DNA from: CALZKI01 sp045124055 | GTDB taxonomy: Bacteria > Bacillota > Clostridia > Lachnospirales > Lachnospiraceae | Assembly (NCBI GenBank): GCA_045124055.1 | Contig: JBGVKZ010000018.1 | Location: 1 to 37,334 of the forward strand | Direction: 5' to 3' | Length of the DNA stretch: 37,334 nt | Part shown: positions 23,938-31,702 of the stretch, one piece after another | Layout of the letters: every line of letters begins with the position of its first letter | How positions within the stretch are numbered: the stretch's first letter is position 1 | Program-made: the position numbers and the translations under genes | The notes under the pieces: model-generated | Databases searched by the model: none | Told to the model about the DNA's origin: nothing | The model's input: only the letters and a program-made list of their open reading frames with translations

Positions 23938-24662
23938 GGTAATTTGGCATTTTTAGGCTCATATTTATCGATTATTTCCTCGATTTTATCTGTCAATATT
24001 TGTTCGCTGGAAATTTTGTTCTTCATCGCAATATTCGACAAAAGTAAATAGCAATCTGCCATACAATTTTCCACTTCTTTTTTATCTTCTAAGGGTTCTT
24101 TTAAGAGCTTACTTAATGAGGCTACTTTTTCTTGTAGACAAATAACCGTTTCGCTATTACTTAAAGTTTTCTCATAGAGCTTATCTTGTTTTTTTAAAAT
24201 CTTACTTGCACGAGTTAAGGAAGGTAATTCCATAGGAATTTCTCTAAGTGGTGATTCTACCCAAGACTGAGACTCTTTCTCTTTCTTTTTAATATCGTCC
24301 CAATTACTGAGTACTTCTTCTGATGTGTCAGCTTTTACCGTTCCAAATACGTGAGGGTGCCTGCGAATCATTTTTTCACTGACTTCACTAATCACGTCTT
24401 CTACTGAAAAAAGGCCTTCTTCGGAAGCAATTTGAGAATGCATTACCACCTGTAATAAAATATCTCCGAGTTCCTCTCGCATATTCTCATAATTTCCAGT
24501 CGTATCATAAATACGAATGGCCGCCAATAGTTCTGCTGCCTCCTCCATCATACAAGGCTTTAGACTCTGATGAGTCTGTTCCTTATCCCAAGGGCAACCA
24601 TTCTCACTTCTGAGAGTTTGAATGATTTCCCGAAATTCTTCAAAAGTATACTGCTTTTTCAT
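23934..24662 (-). CDS. mazG: Nucleoside triphosphate pyrophosphohydrolase MazG
   Basis: A 242-residue MazG protein that hydrolyses NTPs to NMPs as a house-cleaning enzyme. The first domain has GCPWDKEQTHQSL (22-34), the metal-binding EEAAEL (40-45) and EELGD (63-67). The second MazG-like domain (about 150-235) is degenerate. The Bacillus homologue YabN has an extra N-terminal methylase domain, which is missing here. The ATG overlaps the stop of the PEGA gene as ATGA, so both are probably one operon. Confidence 0.94.
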   Translation of the reverse strand: MKKQYTFEEFREIIQTLRSENGCPWDKEQTHQSLKPCMMEEAAELLAAIRIYDTTGNYENMREELGDILLQVVMHSQIASEEGLFSVEDVISEVSEKMIRRHPHVFGTVKADTSEEVLSNWDDIKKKEKESQSWVESPLREIPMELPSLTRASKILKKQDKLYEKTLSNSETVICLQEKVASLSKLLKEPLEDKKEVENCMADCYLLLSNIAMKNKISSEQILTDKIEEIIDKYEPKNAKLP

Positions 24663-25954
24663 TCTGTATCTGTTGTCTCACTTTCCAATAAATCTGCAAA
24701 CGAATAAGTTACGTCTTTTTCTTCGCTATCTACTTCAATCGTATAGCTTCTGGTAACATAGCCATTTTTACGCAATGTAATCGTATGTGTACCCGGCTTT
24801 TTCGCAAAGCTGACTGGGGAGATACCAATATAATTTCCGTCTAAGTACACTTCTACGCCTTCTGGTGTATCAATGTAAACTTTGTAATTACTACTAATAT
24901 CTACGGTATCCTCCTCATCATCGCTATCTTCGTCATCATCGTCTGAATCATCCAAATCATCTGTTTTTTCCATTGTAATATTGACCCCGGCAGATTCCTG
25001 GCCGATTTTAATATACTGAGTAAGGGTATCATAGCCATCGGCTATTGCAATCAACTGGTGTATTCCATATTCTAAGGAAATGGCACTGGAAGTATCTTTT
25101 AAAACTCCATCAATATACAAAGATGCATCACTTGGATTCACCGTAAAAATCACAGAACCATACTGGATTTCTTTAATTTCAATATCTCCAATATCTACTG
25201 TAACTTCCTGATTTCTATTGATAGTTACCTGTTTTGTACCACTATTTCCACCATTTGTGAATAATACATCATATTCCCCTTCCGGTACTACTAAAAGCAT
25301 ATCGTCTGTAATTGGACGAATCATTTTAGAGCCAATTTCTATCCAGCCACCAATAAAGTACTCATCATTGGCTAGCTTTAAATATCCATGACCTTTCTCT
25401 ACTGCTATACTGTAAATAGTCGTTCCTATGCCTTGTACGGTAAGCACATCGGCCTCATTCAAATCCATTAATTCAATTTCCTGTCCGTCGGACACAATAA
25501 CGGTGTCGTCAGTGTACTGAAAAGCTTCCTTTACAATGGTAAATGTCTTAGTTAGCTCATTTACTTCATACTTGGTCACATCTGTATAAGTAAAGGCTTC
25601 GCTGTGAAGGGATATATCTGCGAGACGTTTCTTTTCCTTTAAAAACTTCACATCTACGATATCGCCTTCTTTTAATTGTGCCATAGACATTGCTTCTCCA
25701 TACTTGTCCCACATTGTTGTTGCACCTGTATAGGAAAGTGTATAGTATTTCCCTGTCTCTATGTTCATAAATGTAATTGTTTCATCATCATTTTTTGATA
25801 CTAAAACTGCCGTATCCATAGAGTCATAACTTCCCGGTGTAGCTTCTATAAAACCGGTATCATAGCTATCTTCTTCGGTTTTGTTTTCTCCACAAGCCAC
25901 CAATAATACACAAAGCAAACCAAAGATGATATATTTTATCCACTTTTGCTTCAT
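24659..25954 (-). CDS. PEGA-domain lipoprotein
   Basis: A 431-residue predicted lipoprotein. The signal peptide ends in the lipobox LLVAC with Cys21. Residues about 25-250 form a beta-rich region I do not recognise. Two PEGA domains follow (about 264-325 and 354-416), joined by a very acidic linker of Asp and Glu near 329-349. PEGA domains are surface beta domains with a PEGY-like core; here GIHQLIAIADGYD and GTHTITLRKNGYV are visible. An upstream ATG (26023) is in frame, but GGAGA before 25954 and the proper signal peptide decide the start. It is coupled to mazG, with no obvious functional link. Confidence 0.82.
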   Translation of the reverse strand: MKQKWIKYIIFGLLCVLLVACGENKTEEDSYDTGFIEATPGSYDSMDTAVLVSKNDDETITFMNIETGKYYTLSYTGATTMWDKYGEAMSMAQLKEGDIVDVKFLKEKKRLADISLHSEAFTYTDVTKYEVNELTKTFTIVKEAFQYTDDTVIVSDGQEIELMDLNEADVLTVQGIGTTIYSIAVEKGHGYLKLANDEYFIGGWIEIGSKMIRPITDDMLLVVPEGEYDVLFTNGGNSGTKQVTINRNQEVTVDIGDIEIKEIQYGSVIFTVNPSDASLYIDGVLKDTSSAISLEYGIHQLIAIADGYDTLTQYIKIGQESAGVNITMEKTDDLDDSDDDDEDSDDEEDTVDISSNYKVYIDTPEGVEVYLDGNYIGISPVSFAKKPGTHTITLRKNGYVTRSYTIEVDSEEKDVTYSFADLLESETTDTE

Positions 25955-26090
25955 TCTATTTCTCCTCTCTCTGCTAAGAAAGTATCTTCCATTGATATGT
26001 TTATCACTTCCGTGTACTAACATCTTACAATCATTTTTAGAAAAATACCAGCATATATACCTTAAAATTAGAAAAGGTAGAAAACATTAT

Positions 26091-26144
26091 AAAAAAAGAT
26101 TTCTACAAAGGCTGACTATGTCAGAAAATTGTAAAAATCTTTTT
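26091..26144 (-). terminator. Terminator of the CotS-like gene
   Basis: An outer stem (AAAGATTTCTACAA at 26095-26108 with TTGTAAAAATCTTT at 26129-26142, one mismatch) encloses an inner CTGAC/GTCAG stem. A run of T follows on the minus strand, and a similar T run on the plus strand makes it potentially bidirectional. Confidence 0.75.
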
Positions 26145-26157
26145 CTACATATCTTTT

Positions 26158-27150
26158 TTATGTTCCTAGCAGCATATGAGCCAGATTTTCTAAAAATTGT
26201 TGTCTATTGTTTTCTGCCTGAATTAAGTTACCAAGTTTCTCACAGGTTTTATCCGGTATCCAGGCTTTACTGTTGTTGTAATAAAAGTTTATGATTTTCC
26301 AGAATTTCTCAGGATATGCAAATCGATAATAAAGCTGAATCATATCATAAGCCCCTAAAGGCAAAATGTCATTGTACGCATATATTAGTTCTTCTCCAAG
26401 CTTTATCGACCAGTCATTTTTTTCCAATAGCTTTCTGAGAAAATAGTATAAATCTCTAATCTGATAATCAACCACTGCTTTTTCAAAATTGATAAAACCA
26501 AAACCATTTTCTGTTTTTATTAAATTGTGATATTGAAAATCACCGTGACAAACTGGTTTTTTTGTCTGTAAATATTCTTTTTCTAAGTCCGTATAGTATT
26601 CTTTCAAATTTTCCGTGGTAGATAATGCATTTTCGTAAAACAAATCATAATTTTGCATAAGAAATATTTCAAAACCATTTTTTTGACTCTTATCCCGTAA
26701 AAATCGCTTTACTTTTTTCATCTCGCGATTATGCTTTTCAAATTCGGATAAAATATTGGCTATCGGATAATATTCAATACCTTCAGGTACAGTTAGCTCT
26801 TTATGTACTTTTGCCAAAAATTTGACAGCTTCTTTTCTTTCTGCCTCATCATTTATATTACATTCTCTACCTTCAAAATATGTTTTTAAAAAGTAGTTCG
26901 TTCTATCATAGTCCGTAACAATCAAGTTTCCTTCCTTGGTTGGTACAATTTGTTCAACGCAGAGTTCTCCCTGTTCTTTTAGATGATTTAGTAATTGATT
27001 TTGAAATGCAAGTTTTTCTAAAGACCCTTCATATTCTTTAAAAATATATAAGCCATTGGAGGTTTCACAAAGAATAGCGCCTCGTCCCTTTCTGGTACGA
27101 AGCACCTCTAAATCATACTGTTCCAATAAACTAACAGCTCTGTCATTCAC
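26158..27150 (-). CDS. CotS-family spore coat/aminoglycoside-phosphotransferase-like protein
   Basis: About 330 residues with a kinase-like fold of the CotS/YutH group found in spore coats. A nucleotide-binding-type lobe (IFKEYEG near residue 36) is followed by the catalytic loop CHGDFQYHN (near 201-209). Where relatives usually have an IDFD-type metal-binding motif, this protein has INFEKA (near 220), so an Asp is replaced by Asn. The start is uncertain: ATGs at 27165 and 27156 are in frame, but a GTG at 27150 is the only one with GGAGG at a normal distance (seven bases). Spore function is inferred from family. Confidence 0.75.
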   Translation of the reverse strand: MNDRAVSLLEQYDLEVLRTRKGRGAILCETSNGLYIFKEYEGSLEKLAFQNQLLNHLKEQGELCVEQIVPTKEGNLIVTDYDRTNYFLKTYFEGRECNINDEAERKEAVKFLAKVHKELTVPEGIEYYPIANILSEFEKHNREMKKVKRFLRDKSQKNGFEIFLMQNYDLFYENALSTTENLKEYYTDLEKEYLQTKKPVCHGDFQYHNLIKTENGFGFINFEKAVVDYQIRDLYYFLRKLLEKNDWSIKLGEELIYAYNDILPLGAYDMIQLYYRFAYPEKFWKIINFYYNNSKAWIPDKTCEKLGNLIQAENNRQQFLENLAHMLLGT

Positions 27151-27206
27151 TTTCATTCCTCCCATTCACAGATATATCCTATCTTATGAATCAGCTTTTA
27201 AAAGTA

Positions 27207-28556
27207 TTACTTTTTCGGGAGGCTGTTTGATAAAATTTCTTTGCTAAGAAGAATCTCCTTTTTATTCAGTTCTGGATTTTCAATAACCATATCCAGTAAA
27301 CTACTTAAAATCTCACCGATTTCCTTACCCGGTTTTATACCTTGCTCAATTAAATCTTTTCCAGTAATTGCTAAGTCTTTTAAACAAAAGCATTCTTCTC
27401 TTTCTAAAATACCTTCAAATATTTCTCCTGCTTTTTCTATATTTTGCAATTTATCTGCTTTTTTATAGTCACTTTGAGCAAGTACATCTGCCCTTTGTAC
27501 GCATAAATACATTGGAAAAAGTTCTTTTCCTATTTTACTGACAAATCTTCTAATTCCTTTATCCGTAAGACCCGGTCGATAATCGTGATAAAAAACAAGT
27601 CTTTCTACTTTATGAAGGGTGTCATTATCAAATCGTAGTCTTCTTAATACTTCTTTGGTTATTTCACTACTAATTTCATTATGTCCGTGAAAATGATTTA
27701 TGCCCTTTTCATCTGTGGTCATAGTTTTTGGTTTTCCCATATCATGAAAGAGCATAGCTAACCTTAAAACTTTTTCTTTTTCGACATACTTCATAGATTG
27801 TAGAGTATGTTCACCCACAGTATATATGTGATGTGGGTTATTTTGTTCTGTATTCATACACAGGTCAAACTCTGGAAAAATCACTTTTGTAATTCCCGTT
27901 TCATAGGCAATACGCAAATAGTCCGGATTTTTGGAAGTGACTAATTTTACAAGTTCTACCTGAATTCTTTCTGCACTAATTTTTTGAAGGGTAGGTGCTA
28001 ATTCTTTAATTGCTTTTTGAGTGTTTTCTTCAATAGAATATCCTAGTTGGGCGGAAAAACGCACAGCTCTCATCATACGCAAAGCATCTTCTGTAAAACG
28101 TTCTTTTGCATCTCCAACGCAGCGGATAACTTTTTTCTCAATATCCGAAATTCCTTCAAAAATATCTACAAGTCCAACTTCATCATTGTATGCCATAGCA
28201 TTAATGGTAAAGTCTCGTCTTCTTAAATCTTCCCTCAAATTAGAAGTAAAAGTAACTTCCTTCGGGTGACGGCTATCTTCATATTCGCCATCAATTCGAT
28301 AGGTAGTTACTTCAAATCCTTCTTTATCCTGCATAACCGTTACTGTGCCATGTTCTATGCCGGTATCTATGGTTCTTTTAAATAACTTTTTAATATCCTT
28401 TGGCTTTGCCGAGGTGGTAATATCCCAATCATCAGGCTCGCGGCCTAAAATACTGTCTCTGACGCAACCACCAACTGCATAGGCTTCAAATCCTGCTGCC
28501 TGAATGGTATGGATAATCTTATTCACTTTTTCAGGTAGCAGAATTTTTATTGCCAT
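27207..28556 (-). CDS. cca: CCA-adding tRNA nucleotidyltransferase with HD domain
   Basis: A 449-residue class II nucleotidyltransferase that adds or repairs the 3' CCA of tRNAs. The head has GGCVRD (29-34) and the catalytic DDWD (42-45); RRRDFTINAMA near 112-122 and the ERIQVE helix follow. A C-terminal HD domain is visible (HTLQSM, then LFHDMGKP). All three tRNA genes in this window lack an encoded CCA, so the organism needs the full adding activity. It follows ackA by 38 bases and may be transcribed with it. Confidence 0.94.
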   Translation of the reverse strand: MAIKILLPEKVNKIIHTIQAAGFEAYAVGGCVRDSILGREPDDWDITTSAKPKDIKKLFKRTIDTGIEHGTVTVMQDKEGFEVTTYRIDGEYEDSRHPKEVTFTSNLREDLRRRDFTINAMAYNDEVGLVDIFEGISDIEKKVIRCVGDAKERFTEDALRMMRAVRFSAQLGYSIEENTQKAIKELAPTLQKISAERIQVELVKLVTSKNPDYLRIAYETGITKVIFPEFDLCMNTEQNNPHHIYTVGEHTLQSMKYVEKEKVLRLAMLFHDMGKPKTMTTDEKGINHFHGHNEISSEITKEVLRRLRFDNDTLHKVERLVFYHDYRPGLTDKGIRRFVSKIGKELFPMYLCVQRADVLAQSDYKKADKLQNIEKAGEIFEGILEREECFCLKDLAITGKDLIEQGIKPGKEIGEILSSLLDMVIENPELNKKEILLSKEILSNSLPKK

Positions 28557-28594
28557 TTTATTACGTCCTTAAATAAAATCTTTTTTATAATGTC

Positions 28595-29791
28595 TTATTT
28601 TACAAGTGCAACGGTTTCTCTCGCGATTGCAAGTTCTTCGTTGGTTGGAATTACCATAATTTTTACTTTAGAATCGTCTGTGGAAACAATCGCTTCTTCT
28701 CCACGAATATTGTTCTTTTCATCATCTATTTTTGCATCGAAAATACTCAAATATTCACAGATTTTTTTACGAATTGGAATAGTATTTTCTCCAACACCTG
28801 CTGTAAAGACAACTGCGTCAAGTCCTTTCATTCCAACCGCATATGCACCAATGTATTTTGCCACCCTGTATGCATAAGTTTCTAAAGCGTCCTTTGCATA
28901 TTCATTACCACTTTCATCTGCTGCAATCAAATCCCTAAAGTCGCTGGATACACCATTGGAAAGACCCAGCATACCGGATTTTTTATTGCAAATATCCAGA
29001 ACTTCTTTTGCACTGATATTTTCCTTTTCTGCAAGAAAAGTAACAATCGCAGGGTCAATATCTCCACTACGAGTACCCATAATCAAGCCTTCTAATGGCG
29101 TTAATCCCATCGAAGTATCTACACTCTTGCCTTTTTGTACTGCAGAAACAGAAGCACCATTTCCCAAATGACAAACTACAATGTTCAAATCTTCACGTTT
29201 TTTTCCTAGAATTTCGGCTGCACGACCTGATACAAAATCGTGGCTTGTTCCGTGGAATCCATAACGTCTTACTTTATACTTTTCGTAATATTCGTATGGA
29301 AGCCCGTATAAGTAAGCTTTCTTTGGCATTGTCTGGTGGAAAGCTGTATCAAAAACGGCTACCATAGGAACATTCGGCATAATTTCCTTACAGGAATTAA
29401 TTCCGATTAAGTTGGCAGGATTATGAAGTGGGGCTAAATCGTTACATTCTTCAATAGCTTTCACAATTTCGTCAGTAATTACTACGGAAGATGCAAATTT
29501 TTCACCGCCGTGAACAACTCTATGTCCCACAGCATCGATTTCGTCAAGAGAAGAAATAACTCCAACTTCTTTATCTGTAAGTTTTTCAATCACATACTGA
29601 ACAGCCTGTGTGTGATTTTTCATTTCTACTTCTGTTGTTACTTTTTCACTACCCTGTGGCTGATGTGTAATTGCACTACCATTAATACCAATTCTTTCGC
29701 ACAATCCTTTTGCTAAAACTTCTTCGCTATCGCTGTTAATGAGCTGATATTTCAGTGAAGAACTACCGCAGTTAATAACCAATACGTTCAT
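28595..29791 (-). CDS. ackA: Acetate kinase
   Basis: A 398-residue enzyme that converts acetyl phosphate and ADP to acetate and ATP, the substrate-level phosphorylation step of fermentation. NCGSSSLKYQL (7-17) is the N-terminal family signature; FDTAFHQTMP and RRYGFHGTSH follow, with LGNGASV and GTRSGDIDP later. GGAGG precedes the ATG. A phosphotransacetylase gene, often adjacent, is not in the window. A promoter lies at 29830-29859. Confidence 0.97.
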   Translation of the reverse strand: MNVLVINCGSSSLKYQLINSDSEEVLAKGLCERIGINGSAITHQPQGSEKVTTEVEMKNHTQAVQYVIEKLTDKEVGVISSLDEIDAVGHRVVHGGEKFASSVVITDEIVKAIEECNDLAPLHNPANLIGINSCKEIMPNVPMVAVFDTAFHQTMPKKAYLYGLPYEYYEKYKVRRYGFHGTSHDFVSGRAAEILGKKREDLNIVVCHLGNGASVSAVQKGKSVDTSMGLTPLEGLIMGTRSGDIDPAIVTFLAEKENISAKEVLDICNKKSGMLGLSNGVSSDFRDLIAADESGNEYAKDALETYAYRVAKYIGAYAVGMKGLDAVVFTAGVGENTIPIRKKICEYLSIFDAKIDDEKNNIRGEEAIVSTDDSKVKIMVIPTNEELAIARETVALVK

Positions 29792-29829
29792 ACGATTTCC
29801 TCCCGTTTTTATAAAATCTATCTAACTCT

Positions 29830-29859
29830 ATCTTAGTCTTTTTTGCCTGTATTTCGCAA
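29830..29859 (-). promoter_or_regulatory. Candidate promoter of ackA
   Basis: TTGCGA (29859-29854), an 18-base spacer and TAAGAT (29835-29830) on the minus strand, in the gap after proS. No terminator for proS is visible before it. Confidence 0.5.
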
Positions 29860-29873
29860 GCCTTTTTACAATT

Positions 29874-31304
29874 TTAATATGCTCGTCCCCAGTAAACCAT
29901 TTTCTTAGCTGGTTTTCCACAACATACACAAGTAGAAGCAAGTTCTTCCTGTTCAAATGGCATACAACGGCTGGTTACACTTAAATCTTCTTTGATTTTA
30001 TCTTCACAAACCTGTTCGCCACACCACATAGCTTTTACAAAGCCGGCTTTTTCACTGAAAGTCTGTTTAAACTCGTCATAATTTGTAGCCACATAGGTAT
30101 GTGCTTCTCTATGGGTTCTCGCTCTTTCCAACATTTCAACCTGCATTTTATCTAAAACTTCTGCTAAAACGGTCTCTAACTCATCAAGATTTGCTTCGAT
30201 TTTTTCTCTTGTATCGCGACGGCAGATAACACATTTGTTTGCTTCGATATCTTTTGGTCCAATTTCTACACGAACAGGAATACCTCGCATTTCCTGTTCA
30301 GAGAATTTCCAACCTGGACTCTTGTCTGTGTCGTCTACTTTTACGCGGAAATTAGAAAGTCTGTCTTTTAATTCATAAGCTTTATCAAGCACACCTTCTT
30401 GCTGCTGACGAATTGGAATAATCATAACCTGTGTAGGTGCTACTTTTGGTGGAAGTACAAGTCCTGAATTATCACCATGTACCATAATTACTGCACCAAT
30501 AAGTCTGGTTGTCATACCCCAAGAGGTCTGATGTGCATATTTTAATGTATTGTCTTTATCGGTGTACTGAATACCGAAAGCTCTTGCAAATCCATCTCCA
30601 AAGTTGTGACTTGTACCTGATTGAAGTGCTTTTCCATCGTGCATAAGTGCTTCAATAGTATAAGTAGCTTCTGCACCTGCAAATTTTTCTTTATCCGTTT
30701 TACGTCCTTTTACTACTGGAATAGCCAATACTTCTTCTAAAAAGTCTGCATATACGTTGAGCATCTGGATAGTTCTTGCTTCTGCATCTTCTGCTGTTGC
30801 ATGAACAGTATGTCCTTCCTGCCATAAAAATTCTCTGGAACGAAGGAAAGGTCTTGTTTCTTTTTCCCAACGAACTACGGAGCACCACTGGTTATATACT
30901 TTTGGTAAGTCTCTGTATGACTGCACTTCATTTTTGTAGAAATCGCAAAATAAAGTTTCTGAAGTAGGTCTTACACAAAGTCTTTCCTGTAATGGATTAA
31001 GTCCACCGTGTGTTACCCAAGCTACTTCTGGAGCAAAACCTTCTACATGGTCTTTTTCCTTCTGCAAAAGGCTTTCTGGAATAAACATTGGTAAATATAC
31101 GTTTTCTACGCCTGTTGCCTTAAATCTTTCATCAAGTTGTTTCTGGATTAATTCCCAGATAGCATAGCCTGCCGGTTTGAATACCATACAACCTTTTACA
31201 CTTGTATAGTCTACTAACTCTGCTTTTTTTACAACGTCTGTGTACCATTGTGCAAAATCTTCTTCCATAGAAGTAATCGCTTCTACTAATTTTTTGTCTG
31301 CCAT
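29874..31304 (-). CDS. proS: Prolyl-tRNA synthetase, eukaryote/archaeal-like type
   Basis: A 476-residue class II synthetase of the short type without the bacterial editing insertion. Motif 2 is in the region SVVRWEKETRPFLRSREFLWQEGHT, RPTSET lies before it, and motif 3 is near HGDNSGLVLPPKVAP. A C-terminal zinc-binding-like domain has cysteines in CVICRRDT and STCVCCGKP, and the protein ends in YWGRAY, a hallmark of this type. The frame is open to 31352, but GAGGAGA lies before the ATG at 31304. A T-box leader controls it. Confidence 0.95.
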   Translation of the reverse strand: MADKKLVEAITSMEEDFAQWYTDVVKKAELVDYTSVKGCMVFKPAGYAIWELIQKQLDERFKATGVENVYLPMFIPESLLQKEKDHVEGFAPEVAWVTHGGLNPLQERLCVRPTSETLFCDFYKNEVQSYRDLPKVYNQWCSVVRWEKETRPFLRSREFLWQEGHTVHATAEDAEARTIQMLNVYADFLEEVLAIPVVKGRKTDKEKFAGAEATYTIEALMHDGKALQSGTSHNFGDGFARAFGIQYTDKDNTLKYAHQTSWGMTTRLIGAVIMVHGDNSGLVLPPKVAPTQVMIIPIRQQQEGVLDKAYELKDRLSNFRVKVDDTDKSPGWKFSEQEMRGIPVRVEIGPKDIEANKCVICRRDTREKIEANLDELETVLAEVLDKMQVEMLERARTHREAHTYVATNYDEFKQTFSEKAGFVKAMWCGEQVCEDKIKEDLSVTSRCMPFEQEELASTCVCCGKPAKKMVYWGRAY

Positions 31305-31401
31305 AACTTTTCTCTCCTCTTTATGTTTTTTCGTGCAAGCACGATGTTTCATTTATTTCGTCTTTTCCTTACGAATATCGTAACTGTGACTCATTATAAT
31401 G

Positions 31402-31452
31402 AAAAAAACCGCCAACGATTTTAGTCCACAAGGGACCGAAATCATCGGCGGT
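31402..31452 (-). terminator. T-box terminator
   Basis: Arms at 31408-31427 and 31432-31452 form a long stem with small mismatches, followed by seven T on the minus strand. The upper strand includes the conserved T-box bases, as expected for the competing fold. Confidence 0.9.
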
Positions 31453-31653
31453 ACCACCCTAATTAGCATACTGCTCTCTTATCTTACCGTTAACGCCGGT
31501 GCTACGCTACACTTATGTGTGAAAATCGCACTTTCTCATGCAGGACTCCAAGGCCGGTTCCGTATTCTTACCTAAAAATGTCTCAGCAACCATTTTCTCT
31601 CTGTAAAGGCACTAAAAAACGTACTATTCCTTTTCACTGTCTTTTATTCAAGT
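31402..31653 (-). promoter_or_regulatory. T-box leader of proS
   Basis: The T-box core AGGGTGGTACCGCC (31460-31447, minus strand) is followed by a strong terminator whose 5' arm shares these bases, so it can also form the antiterminator. Stem I shows an AGTA motif near the 5' end, AGAGAG further on, and GAA followed by CCG (31557-31555), a good candidate specifier for proline. The bulge UGGU would pair with a tRNA ending in ACCA. Uncharged tRNA-Pro should favour read-through into proS. The specifier assignment comes from reading the motif, not from a folded model. Confidence 0.9.
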
Positions 31654-31659
31654 ATCTTG

Positions 31660-31688
31660 ATTTTAGGTAACTTTTTCTCTTTTGTCAA
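31660..31688 (-). promoter_or_regulatory. Promoter of the proS T-box transcript
   Basis: TTGACA (31688-31683), a 17-base spacer and TAAAAT (31665-31660) on the minus strand, just after the GH133 stop. It places the transcript start near 31653. Confidence 0.85.
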
Positions 31689-31702
31689 CCTAAAACCTGC
31701 AT

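Noticed and set aside
23846..23962. Upstream extension of the HU reading frame
   Set aside because: These 39 codons run through the hup promoter and RBS; the standard HU N-terminus MNKTELV begins at 23845.
24898..24957. Repetitive GAT/GAA-rich stretch that looks like a short tandem repeat
   Set aside because: It encodes the Asp/Glu linker of the PEGA lipoprotein and has no regular repeat unit; low complexity from codon bias.
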